Part shown: positions 25,464-33,324 of the stretch, one piece after another
Layout of the letters: each line of letters opens with the position of its first letter
How positions within the stretch are numbered: position 1 is the first letter of the stretch
Source: Acidobacteriota bacterium
GTDB taxonomy: Bacteria; Acidobacteriota; Vicinamibacteria; Vicinamibacterales; SCN-69-37
Direction: 5' to 3'
Assembly: GCA_021824055.1 (NCBI GenBank)
Contig: JAKALV010000002.1
Location: 1 to 34,369 of the forward strand
DNA: 34,369 nucleotides
Notes under the pieces: generated by a model
What the model was told of the DNA's origin: nothing
The model's input: only the letters and a program-made list of their open reading frames with translations
The model's database searches: none
Translations under genes and position numbers: made by a program

Positions 25464-26636
25464 ATGGCGCGCCTGCAGGCAGTCAAAGTGACGCACTCCG
25501 TCCGTTCGCGGAGGGTTGATGACCGGTTCTACCGGCATCTCGTTTCGAACCTGCGGACCGGTGTGCTCGCCATCACGCGCAACGGTCTGCTGGCGGTGAT
25601 GAACGACATCGCGTACCGGTCGTTGGGCCTGCCACCTCAGACCAACGATCTTGGGCGTCCGTTTACGGAAGTGCTCGTGGACTGCCCGGAAGTCATTGGC
25701 GTGCTGCAAGCCGCCTTCGACAGCGACGACCTCCCCAACCGCGCCGAGATGCGCCTGCGGCGCACCGGCAAAGCCATTGGCTATTCGCTCTCGCGCATTT
25801 ACGACGACGACGGGCAGGCGGCGGGCGCCACGCTGTTCTTCAAGGATCTGACGCAGGTCGAACAGCTCGAGGAACGCGAGCGGCTGCGCGACCGCCTGGC
25901 CACGCTCGGCGAAATGGCCGCGGCCATCGCCCACGAGGTCAAGAACCCGCTCGCGAGCATCGAAGTCATGGCGGGCGTGCTGCGGCGGCAGTTTCGCGAT
26001 CGCGAAGACGCCCACGACGTGGACGTCCGCGAGCAGCTCGACGACATCATCAAGGAAGCCAAGATGGCGAACGCCATCGTCGTGGAAGTGCTCGAATACG
26101 TGCGGCCGATTCAGCTGCAGCCCGAGTCCGTGTCGCTGATCGCGGTGCTCGCCGAATCGGTGACGATGGCGGAGGGCAAGATTCCGCGAGGATCGGTGGT
26201 CATGGACATGTCGGTGGACCCGGACGTGCCCGACCTCACCGCCGACGCGCACCAGCTCCGGCAGATGTTCGCCAATCTGATCGCGAACTCGTTTGAAGCG
26301 ATGGGCGGCCGGGGCCGCGTCCGGATCCGGGCCCGGCTGCTGATGGGCGAAGTCGAGCCGCTCGGCGGCACGCACTCGCTGCCGTCCCGCGTGCGGGTGG
26401 AAGTGCATGACGACGGCCCGGGCATCTCGGCCGACGACCTCGAGCGCATCTTCAGTCCGTTCTTCACGACCAAACCCCAGGGCACCGGCCTGGGACTGGC
26501 CATCGTGCGCAAGGTGGTTGACGCGCACGACGGCACCATTCACGCCACGTCCGCGCTGGGACACGGCACCACGTTTACCGTCACGCTGCCGGTCACGCCG
26601 ATCCGGCCCTTGTCTTTCACCAAGGACGGCACGTGA
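25464..26636 (+). CDS. PAS-domain sensor histidine kinase, NtrB-like
   Basis: Cytoplasmic histidine kinase of 390 residues without obvious membrane segments. Residues about 22-130 are a PAS-like sensor (FYRHLVSNLRTGVLAITRNG). HisKA phosphoacceptor His157 lies in AAAIAHEVKNPLASIEVM. The HATPase domain has the N box (FANLIANSFEAM, 269-280), G1 DDGPGI at 316-321, F box FSPFFTTK and G2 GTGLGLAI. It should phosphorylate the NtrC-type regulator downstream. AGCGAGAG stands just before the ATG. The last four codons and stop form the left arm of a 27-bp inverted repeat at 26622-26708. Confidence 0.94.
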   Translation: MARLQAVKVTHSVRSRRVDDRFYRHLVSNLRTGVLAITRNGLLAVMNDIAYRSLGLPPQTNDLGRPFTEVLVDCPEVIGVLQAAFDSDDLPNRAEMRLRRTGKAIGYSLSRIYDDDGQAAGATLFFKDLTQVEQLEERERLRDRLATLGEMAAAIAHEVKNPLASIEVMAGVLRRQFRDREDAHDVDVREQLDDIIKEAKMANAIVVEVLEYVRPIQLQPESVSLIAVLAESVTMAEGKIPRGSVVMDMSVDPDVPDLTADAHQLRQMFANLIANSFEAMGGRGRVRIRARLLMGEVEPLGGTHSLPSRVRVEVHDDGPGISADDLERIFSPFFTTKPQGTGLGLAIVRKVVDAHDGTIHATSALGHGTTFTVTLPVTPIRPLSFTKDGT

Positions 26637-26708
26637 CTGGACGTGGTAGTTACCTGCGCCCGCAAGGGCGCGGGCGGTGTTTACCACGTCCAGTCACGTG
26701 CCGTCCTT
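26622..26708. repeat. 27-bp perfect inverted repeat with inner GNRA hairpin
   Basis: Arms 26622-26648 and 26682-26708 are perfect inverted copies (27 of 27). Inside, 26653-26661 and 26666-26674 form a second stem capped by the tetraloop GCAA (26662-26665), a GNRA loop. The left arm contains the kinase stop codon; the right arm ends 18 nt before the regulator ATG. Long transcripts would form a very stable structure over the kinase/regulator junction, so it may lower regulator expression relative to kinase, stabilise the upstream mRNA, or be a mobile palindromic element. There is no T-tract. Confidence 0.9.
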
Positions 26709-26726
26709 TGATTATGGAGAACCCAG

Positions 26727-28124
26727 ATGGGTCGTATTCTCGTCGTTGATGATCACGATTCACTGCGCAAAGGTCTCGTGCGCGCGCTCGGCAACGCCGG
26801 GCACGACACGGAGGAGGCCGCCAACGGCACGGCGGCGATCGAGCGCCTGCAGGACAGCCAGTTCGACGTCGTCCTCACCGACCTCCGGATGGGCGGCGCG
26901 GACGGCATGGACGTGCTGCGCACGGCGCGCAAGCTGCAGCCCAACGCCGCCGTCATTCTGATGACCGCGTTCGGCTCGATTCATACGGCCGTCGAAGCGA
27001 TGAAGATCGGCGCCGTCGACTTCGTGCAGAAGCCGTTCGAGATCGAGGAAATGGAGCTGAAGATCGAGAAAGCGATCGAGATCCGGCACCTCAAGTATCA
27101 GGTGGACTACCTGCGCACGGCGCAGCAGGACATCTACGACTTCGATCGCATCGTCGGCGCGAGCGGCGCGCTGCAGCAGGTGCTCAGCATCGTGAAGAAG
27201 GTGGCGCGCAGCAATTCCACGATTCTGATCCGCGGCGAAACGGGGACGGGCAAGGAGCTGATCGCCGGATCGATTCACCACAACTCGCTGCGCGCCAGCA
27301 AGGCCTTCGTCAAGGTCAACTGCGCGGCGCTGCAGGAGAACCTGCTCGAATCGGAACTGTTCGGACACGAGAAGGGCGCGTTCACGAGCGCGGACAAGCA
27401 GCGCATCGGCCGGTTTGAGCAGGCCGACGGCGGCACGCTGTTCCTGGACGAGGTGGGCGACATGAGCGCCAACACGCAGGCCAAGATCCTGCGCGTGTTG
27501 CAGGAGCACGAGTTCGAGCGCCTCGGCGGCACGCGCACGTTGCGCGTGGACGTGCGCATCATCGCCGCGACCAACCGGAACCTCAGCCAGATGGTGGCGG
27601 AGGGCAAGTTCCGCGAGGACCTGTTCTATCGCCTCAATGTCGTGTCGGTGGAGATGCCGCCGCTGCGCGATCGCAAGGACGACATCGGCGCGCTGGCCGA
27701 GTTCTTCGTGCGCCGGTACGCGACGGAACTGAAGAAGAAGGTGGACGGCATTCAGCCGGACGCCCTCAAGGTGCTCATGCGTCACAACTGGCCGGGAAAC
27801 ATCCGCGAACTGGAGAACGTGATCGAGCGCGCCGTGCTGCTGACCGACGCCACGGTCATCAGCATCAGCGACCTCCAGATCGGCGACCAGCAGTCCGCGA
27901 GCGGCAGCGAGAAGGTGCCGGCGATCAAGATTCCGCCGACGGGCATCGCCCTGGAAGAAATTGAACGCCAGGCGGTGCTGGAAGCGCTGCGGATGTCGAA
28001 CTGGGTCCAGAAGGACGCGGCCGAGCTGCTGTCGATCAGTCCACGAGTGATGAACTACAAGATCAAGATTCTGAACATCGAGATTCCGAGATCACGCCGG
28101 ACACTCGAGCCGGTCGCGAGTTAG
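26727..28124 (+). CDS. NtrC-type sigma-54-dependent response regulator
   Basis: Transcription activator of 465 residues. The receiver domain (1-118) has Asp8/Asp9, phosphoacceptor Asp52 in TDLRM and Lys102 in QKPF. The AAA+ domain (about 141-375) has Walker A GETGTGKE at 170-177 and Walker B GTLFLDEVGD at 236-245. The sigma-54 contacting loop reads GAFTSA at 217-222 instead of the usual GAFTGA. The C-terminus (about 418-458) is a Fis-type helix-turn-helix. GGAG precedes the ATG at a proper distance. With the kinase it makes a two-component pair; its target is unknown, and autoregulation through 25435-25450 is only a possibility. A strong hairpin terminator follows. Confidence 0.94.
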   Translation: MGRILVVDDHDSLRKGLVRALGNAGHDTEEAANGTAAIERLQDSQFDVVLTDLRMGGADGMDVLRTARKLQPNAAVILMTAFGSIHTAVEAMKIGAVDFVQKPFEIEEMELKIEKAIEIRHLKYQVDYLRTAQQDIYDFDRIVGASGALQQVLSIVKKVARSNSTILIRGETGTGKELIAGSIHHNSLRASKAFVKVNCAALQENLLESELFGHEKGAFTSADKQRIGRFEQADGGTLFLDEVGDMSANTQAKILRVLQEHEFERLGGTRTLRVDVRIIAATNRNLSQMVAEGKFREDLFYRLNVVSVEMPPLRDRKDDIGALAEFFVRRYATELKKKVDGIQPDALKVLMRHNWPGNIRELENVIERAVLLTDATVISISDLQIGDQQSASGSEKVPAIKIPPTGIALEEIERQAVLEALRMSNWVQKDAAELLSISPRVMNYKIKILNIEIPRSRRTLEPVAS

Positions 28125-28134
28125 AACGCTCTTG

Positions 28135-28169
28135 ACGCAGGGCCGAGCTTCAGCTCGGCCCTGCGTTTT
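28135..28169 (+). terminator. Intrinsic terminator after sigma-54 regulator
   Basis: A 15-bp perfect stem (28135-28149 and 28152-28166) with a 2-nt loop is followed by TTT on the plus strand. It ends transcription of the regulator and also sits at the xerC stop codon (TAA at 28168-28170 on the minus strand), so it may act on both converging transcripts. Confidence 0.85.
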
Positions 28170-29157
28170 ACTTCGACAGCTTCGCGCGCGGGTGCGCCTG
28201 GCGGTAGACGTCCATCAGGCGCCCCACGTCGAGATGCGTGTAGCGTTGCGTGGTCGTCAGCTGCGCGTGCCCCAGCAATTCCTGAATCGCGCGCAGATCG
28301 GCACCGGCCTGTAGCAGGTGCGTCGCAAATGTGTGCCGGAGGGCGTGCGGGCTGATGCCCGTCGTGATCGCCGCCGTCCGGACGTGCTGACGCACGATGC
28401 GGTCGATGCTGCGCGTGGTGAGCCGCGCACCGCGCAGACTGAGGAACAAGGGCGTCTTCTGCGGCCCGCGAGACGCAACCCTCTTCCCTTTTCCCTCTTC
28501 CCTGTACCTTTGCCCTTTGCCCTCTGCCCTCTGCCCTAACAAGGTTTGGAGGGCCGCCGCATCCCCCAGCATGGATCGAATGGCATCCGATGCGGAGTTA
28601 TTGAATGGCAGCAGCCGCTCCTTGCCGCCCTTGCCGCGCACGCGGATCATGCGGCCGGACAGGTTGATGTCCTCGAGGTCCGCCCCCGCCAATTCGCTGA
28701 GCCGAAGGCCCGACGCATAGAACAGCTCGAGAATCGCGCGATCGCGCCGGCCGGGCACGGTCGAGACGTCGGGCGCCGCGAGCAGCGCGTCGATCTCGGC
28801 GTGGCCCAGGTGCGCCGGCAGCGACTGCTCGCGCTTCGGCGCCCCGACCAGTTGCGTGGCATCGTCGGGCAGCACGCCTTCGCGCACGAGGTACTTCGCG
28901 AACGTGCGCAACGCCGACAACCGGCGCGCCGCTGACGCGCGGCTCAGTCCGCGCTTGTGCAGGTCGCCGAGAAAGTCACGAATGGCGATGGCATCGAGCC
29001 GCTCCGGCGCCACCTGACTGGGTTTGACGCCGTCGCGGGCGGCCACGAACTCCAGGAACTGGGTGACGTCGGCGTCGTAGGCGCGCACGGTATTGGGGGA
29101 CACGTTCCGGTTGAGCTTCAGGAACGCGACGAACGCGCGGCTGTGTTCCTTAAGCAT
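28168..29157 (-). CDS. xerC: Tyrosine recombinase XerC with repeat insertion
   Basis: Site-specific recombinase resolving chromosome dimers, acting at the terminus of replication with XerD. 329 residues from the ATG at 29157 (a TTG at 29196 would add 13). The catalytic set is complete: Arg152 (SGLRLSEL), Lys176 (RGKGGKER), His271 and Arg274 (SPHALRHTF), His297 (LGHAQ), Tyr306 (QRYTH). Arg-to-Lys spacing (24), His-to-His (26) and His-to-Tyr (35) equal those of E. coli XerD, but Arg-to-His is 119 instead of 96: a 23-residue excess, falling at about 209-233, the segment encoded by a purine-rich tandem repeat. The open frame suggests it is tolerated. The ATG overlaps the trmFO stop by 8 nt. Confidence 0.9.
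   Translation of the reverse strand: MLKEHSRAFVAFLKLNRNVSPNTVRAYDADVTQFLEFVAARDGVKPSQVAPERLDAIAIRDFLGDLHKRGLSRASAARRLSALRTFAKYLVREGVLPDDATQLVGAPKREQSLPAHLGHAEIDALLAAPDVSTVPGRRDRAILELFYASGLRLSELAGADLEDINLSGRMIRVRGKGGKERLLPFNNSASDAIRSMLGDAAALQTLLGQRAEGKGQRYREEGKGKRVASRGPQKTPLFLSLRGARLTTRSIDRIVRQHVRTAAITTGISPHALRHTFATHLLQAGADLRAIQELLGHAQLTTTQRYTHLDVGRLMDVYRQAHPRAKLSK
28479..28538. repeat. Purine-rich tandem repeat inside xerC
   Basis: About 60 bp made of the minus-strand units GGGCAGA, GGGCAAA and GGGAAGA in series. Translated, it gives the segment QRAEGKGQRYREEGKGKRVA in XerC, rich in Lys, Arg, Glu and Gly and unlike the flanking conserved sequence. Confidence 0.85.
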
Positions 29158-30478
29158 GTACCGATAGTACCGCGCGCCACGCGTCCAGATCGGCAAGCGC
29201 GCGCGCGCTCAGCGCGAGCTGCCGGTCGTGTTTCCCCTTGGGCGGCGCGTCCAGCGGCGGCATGATGCCGAACGTGATGTTCGACGGATCGTAGTGTGTC
29301 GGATCCGCATGGGACACGTAGTAACCGAGCGCCCCGATGGCGGTCGTCCTGGGCGGTGCCGCCGGCTCGAGCCCCAGCGCGAGCCGCGCCGCATTGATGC
29401 CCGCGATCAAGCCGGACGCCGACGATTCCACATAGCCTTCGACACCCGACACCTGGCCGCCGAAGAACAAGCTCGGCCGCGCGCGCGTCTGCCATGTGGC
29501 GTCGAGCACGGTCGGCCCGTTGATGTACGTGTTCCGGTGGATCATGCCGAAGCGCACGAAGTCGGCGTGCTCGAGACCGGGAATCAGCTTGAGCACGCGC
29601 GCCTGCTCCCCCCACTTCAGCTGCGTCTGAAATCCCACCAGGCTGTAGTGATCGCCGGCCAGGTTGTCCTGGCGCAGCTGCACAACCGCGTACGGCCAGC
29701 GGCCGGTCTTCGGATCGTCGAGACCCGCCGGCTTCATCGGCCCGAACCGCAGCGTGTCGACGCCGCGATGCGCCATGACCTCGATCGGCAGACACCCTTC
29801 GAAGAACTTCGTGTGGTCGAAGTCGTGCACGGTGGCTTTTTCCGCCGTGACGATCGCCTCGTGGAACCGCAGGTACTCGTCCCGGGTGAACGGGCAGTTC
29901 AGGTAGTCGCCGTCCGCGTTGTCGCCGCGATTCCAGCGGCTCGCGCGAAAGACCTTCGTCATGTCGATCGTCTCGGCGAGCACGATCGGGCTGATCGCGT
30001 CGAAGAACGCGAGATGCTGACCGCCGACAAACGCCGCGATCGACGCGGTGAGCGCCGATGACGTGAGCGGACCCGTGGCGATGATGACGGGCGCGTCATG
30101 GGTTGAAATCGGAATCTCAGGGACTTCACCGCGCTCGAGACGAATGCGCGGATGCCCCTCGATCGCCGCGGTCATCTCGTCCGCGAACTTCCCGCGATCC
30201 ACCGCCAACGCGGCCCCGGCCGGCACTTTCACGCGATCGGCCGTGCGCATCACCAGCGAGCCGAGCCGCCGCATCTCCTCTTTCAGGAGACCGACGGCGT
30301 TGTCGAGCTTGTCACCGCGGAAGGAATTGGAGCAGACCAGCTCGGCGAGCCGGTCCGTCTGGTGCACGGTGGTGGGCTGCACGGGACGCATCTCGTGGAG
30401 CGTCACCGACACGCCCATTTCAGCCGCCTGCCAGGCCGCCTCGCAGCCCGCGAGACCGCCGCCGACAATACGAATCAT
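29150..30478 (-). CDS. trmFO: tRNA (uracil-5-)-methyltransferase TrmFO, folate/FAD-dependent
   Basis: Makes 5-methyluridine at position 54 of tRNA using methylene-tetrahydrofolate and FADH2. 442 residues from the ATG at 30478, which starts directly at the FAD-binding GGGLAGCEAAW motif (6-16); an upstream extension of the open frame to 30544 has no family resemblance. LVCSNSFRGDKLDNAVGLLK, AIDxD-type core and the C-terminal ALGYYVSHADP motif (followed by a THYDPSNITFG segment) are characteristic. In many bacteria it lies between topA and xerC, as here, but an R-M locus now separates it from topA. Confidence 0.96.
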   Translation of the reverse strand: MIRIVGGGLAGCEAAWQAAEMGVSVTLHEMRPVQPTTVHQTDRLAELVCSNSFRGDKLDNAVGLLKEEMRRLGSLVMRTADRVKVPAGAALAVDRGKFADEMTAAIEGHPRIRLERGEVPEIPISTHDAPVIIATGPLTSSALTASIAAFVGGQHLAFFDAISPIVLAETIDMTKVFRASRWNRGDNADGDYLNCPFTRDEYLRFHEAIVTAEKATVHDFDHTKFFEGCLPIEVMAHRGVDTLRFGPMKPAGLDDPKTGRWPYAVVQLRQDNLAGDHYSLVGFQTQLKWGEQARVLKLIPGLEHADFVRFGMIHRNTYINGPTVLDATWQTRARPSLFFGGQVSGVEGYVESSASGLIAGINAARLALGLEPAAPPRTTAIGALGYYVSHADPTHYDPSNITFGIMPPLDAPPKGKHDRQLALSARALADLDAWRAVLSVHA

Positions 30479-30592
30479 GTGACTTGATGATAGTCGCGTT
30501 CGGGGGCTTGGTAAGAGAGTAAGAAGGCAACAGCTCTTGATCAAACACTATGACTGAGGGAGCGGACGACGATAGAATCACCCAAGACTTCC

Positions 30593-32416
30593 ATGAAGGC
30601 GAGCTCGTTTCCTGACGCGAAGAAGAACGGCATCCACTTCACGCCGCCGCTCCTCGCTGCCTTTTTGGCCGGACAAGCCATTCCCTTCTTGCCTGGACGG
30701 CGGACGATTCGCGTAATGGACCCGGCCTGCGGAGACGGCGAGCTGCTTGTGGCAGCGGTCGTGGCGCTACGCGACGCAGGCTTCGCCAACGTTAGCGTCA
30801 CGGGTTTCGAGACCGACCCGGCCGCCGTGGATAGAGCAGGTGGTCGCCTTCGAGAGATTTGTGCCAACGTCCAAGTGGAGGCGTGCGATTTTCTGGAGCT
30901 CACGGCGGAAAGGGCCGAGTCACCGCTGCTTCGAGAAGCATCGCCGAAAAATCAGACGTTTGATCTTGTGATTGCGAATCCGCCCTACGTTCGAACGCAG
31001 GTGTTGGGAGCAGCGCGCTCTCAGCAAATCTCGCGGCGATTTGACCTGGCTGGTCGCGCGGATCTCTATCAGGCATTCATGAAGGCGATCACGTTCCATC
31101 TGGCTCCAGACGGCGTGATGGCCCTTCTAACGTCGAACAGGTTCATGTTGACGCGATCTGGAACCGCGACGAGACGTCTGATCAGGGAGCAATTCGACAT
31201 ATTGCGCGTGATCGACCTCGGGGACACCAAACTCTTTGAGGCTGCCGTGCTCCCTGCGATCATGATCGCTCGCCCATCGTCAGCGGAAGCCCCCAACAAA
31301 GGTGGTCAGTTCCTCAGAATTTACGCGAGAGAGTGCGGCGAGACTGACAGGGTTGTTTCGCATACCTCGCTGTTTGACGCGCTCTCTTCGCCCGTCGCCG
31401 GGGCAATCCAGACTCTAACTGGAACCTACGAACTTGAGGTTGGGAGCCTGGCCACTCATGAGGACGACCGCAAACCTTGGTCCCTTGAGAGTCCAAACGG
31501 TAGGGACTGGCTCGATGCCGTCCGCCGAGCAACGGCAAAGACGTTCGGAGAAGTCGGCTCAATCAGAGTGGGAATAAAGACAACAGCAGATTCCGTCTTC
31601 ATTCGAAATGACTGGCACAGCTTGCCGGAGGCTGTCCGGCCAGAGGCAGAATTGCTCCGTCCGCTGGTGACGAGAGACTCGATCCAAGGCCTGTCAATCG
31701 GTGGAGGCTCGACAGGCACAACACGGGTCCTTTACACACATCGCGAGACCGCGACCGGAAAACGCGAAGCGATTGACCTAGAGACTTACCCGCGCGCTCG
31801 GGCTTATCTCGAATCGCATCGCCCCAGACTAGAAGGCAGGACCTACGTTCTGGAGGCAAAACGAGCTTGGTACGAAATCTGGGTCCCGCAGAGCCCGGGG
31901 GCATGGCGACTTCCGAAGCTCGTATTTCCTGACATTTCAGAAACGCCGCTATTTGCGGTGGATCGAAGTGGTGCCATCGTCAACGGCGATTGCTATTGGA
32001 TTCACTGCGCGCCTGGCATCCACGAGGATTGGCTTTGGTTGATGTTAGCGGTGTCCCGATCCAGCCTGATCCCCGTCTACTACGACGCCGTTTTTCACAA
32101 CAAGCTCTACTCAGGTAAGCGCAGGTTCATCACACAATACGTAAAGGAATTTCCTTTGCCCGCTGTCGCGAACGAGGCCTCTCGGGCGGCCATTCAGATG
32201 GTCAAGTCGCTCGCAGGGTCCGAAGATGGCACGTCAAATGGCGTGCTGGATGAAGAAGGGCAAGCTCAATTGGACGCTCTAGTTTGCCAGGCTTTTGGGC
32301 TACCTGAAGAGATCCTTCGGCAAGGGAATTTGTCGCTTCCGGTTTATAACCCGACCTTCGAAACGTCGAAAGAAATTGAAGAAGTCCTCGCCGGTCGCAA
32401 CAACAACGCTGTCTAG
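30593..32416 (+). CDS. Type II N6-adenine DNA methyltransferase (RM2)
   Basis: AdoMet-dependent methyltransferase of 607 residues, gamma/TaqI-like layout. Motif I is DPACGDG at 43-49, a variant of DPACGSG, and the catalytic motif IV is ANPPYV (NPPY at 129-132), diagnostic for N6-adenine methylation. Residues about 320-600 form a large target-recognition region resembling TaqI-type specificity domains. It is the only plus-strand gene between trmFO and topA and has lower GC and different codon use than both, a sign of transfer. Its 3' end overlaps the 3' end of the restriction gene on the other strand by 117 nt. Target site unknown. Confidence 0.88.
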   Translation: MKASSFPDAKKNGIHFTPPLLAAFLAGQAIPFLPGRRTIRVMDPACGDGELLVAAVVALRDAGFANVSVTGFETDPAAVDRAGGRLREICANVQVEACDFLELTAERAESPLLREASPKNQTFDLVIANPPYVRTQVLGAARSQQISRRFDLAGRADLYQAFMKAITFHLAPDGVMALLTSNRFMLTRSGTATRRLIREQFDILRVIDLGDTKLFEAAVLPAIMIARPSSAEAPNKGGQFLRIYARECGETDRVVSHTSLFDALSSPVAGAIQTLTGTYELEVGSLATHEDDRKPWSLESPNGRDWLDAVRRATAKTFGEVGSIRVGIKTTADSVFIRNDWHSLPEAVRPEAELLRPLVTRDSIQGLSIGGGSTGTTRVLYTHRETATGKREAIDLETYPRARAYLESHRPRLEGRTYVLEAKRAWYEIWVPQSPGAWRLPKLVFPDISETPLFAVDRSGAIVNGDCYWIHCAPGIHEDWLWLMLAVSRSSLIPVYYDAVFHNKLYSGKRRFITQYVKEFPLPAVANEASRAAIQMVKSLAGSEDGTSNGVLDEEGQAQLDALVCQAFGLPEEILRQGNLSLPVYNPTFETSKEIEEVLAGRNNNAV

Positions 32417-33305
32417 CACAACGTCGTCGCCGTCAAGGTGCGCGTAGAAGATGGCATAGCGAATATCACAATGGGAAACGTCGCAGCCCTCTTGGATTGC
32501 GTCCCGGCTGTCCGGAGAGATGAGTCCCAAGTCAATGGTCGGTGACGTCTGGAGCTTCAACTCCAACAACTGGTTCGGAACATCCGGAAATCGGCCCGTG
32601 TCCGTGTGCTCCTCCTCACCGAGCGCAAGCTCAACCAACTGATGCAGGAGGGCTCCACGCCCCCGCTCCTGATCCTTCCCGGGATTCGCGAACCTCTTTC
32701 CAACCAGCCGAGACAGATTGCCGAATATCTCTGTGACGTCGAACAGATGACACCACTTCTCAGTGGCTCGGAGAGCTTGCACGGTTGCGGTGTCGCTCGC
32801 CGACACCAACACGTTCGAAGCCATCGCATCGTGCCTCTTGGCCTGGAACTTCGAGGTCAAGGTACCGGTTCGGTCGAATGTCGCCAACAAGTGTCCCCGC
32901 ACTACACGAACATCCGTCACGCTGTTGTCGTCCGATAGGCGGATCAACGCATACCTCCGACTGCCGGTCAGTTCCTCATTCCAAACCTGGAGGTTCAGCG
33001 ACTTCTGAACGTAGACTGTCAAGATCTTGGCCAAGAAACCTCGGGCGACACCTCTTGAATGACGTCGGCACAGGGTAGCCAAGCGCCTCGCACACGTGAG
33101 ACTTCATCACCTTAGATCTTGTTCGCAATGGGAAGTCTAAGCTCTGCCCCATCAAGTGGTTGCGGATCAGCAACTCAACTTGCCGGTCAGTGAAATGCAG
33201 GTCCTCTTGACCAGCCAAGCTGTCGTAGATCGAAATTCCAGCCGCAGCGATCTTGGCAGCCGTTGCGAGGGCATTCCTCAGATCAACGTCGTCGGTCGGG
33301 TCCAT
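32300..33305 (-). pseudogene. Type II restriction endonuclease broken by a one-base shift (RM2)
   Basis: Two overlapping frames together make one nuclease. The N-terminal part (from an ATG at 33305, starting MDPTDDVDLRNALATAAK) reads to about residue 97 and ends ...RPRFLGQDLD; the C-terminal part continues one base later as TVYVQKSLNLQVWNEEL and runs to 32300. The total of 1006 nt is 335 codons plus one base, the signature of a single insertion, placed near 33015-33025. The nuclease core is FPDVPNQLLELK, a PD-X6-ELK version of the PD-(D/E)XK motif. This is the natural partner of the adjacent methyltransferase. It is broken as read, but a sequencing or assembly error, or +1 programmed shift, would restore it. 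The ATG is 19 nt after the topA stop, so it is read with topA. Confidence 0.75.
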
Positions 33306-33324
33306 CCTCAGACCAGTTTCCGGA

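Noticed and set aside
30479..30544. Longer trmFO start at 30544
   Set aside because: The extra 22 residues do not resemble TrmFO and the FAD motif begins right at the ATG at 30478.
30550..30592. Earlier ATG for the RM2 methyltransferase at 30550
   Set aside because: It is out of frame with the methyltransferase (43 nt away).
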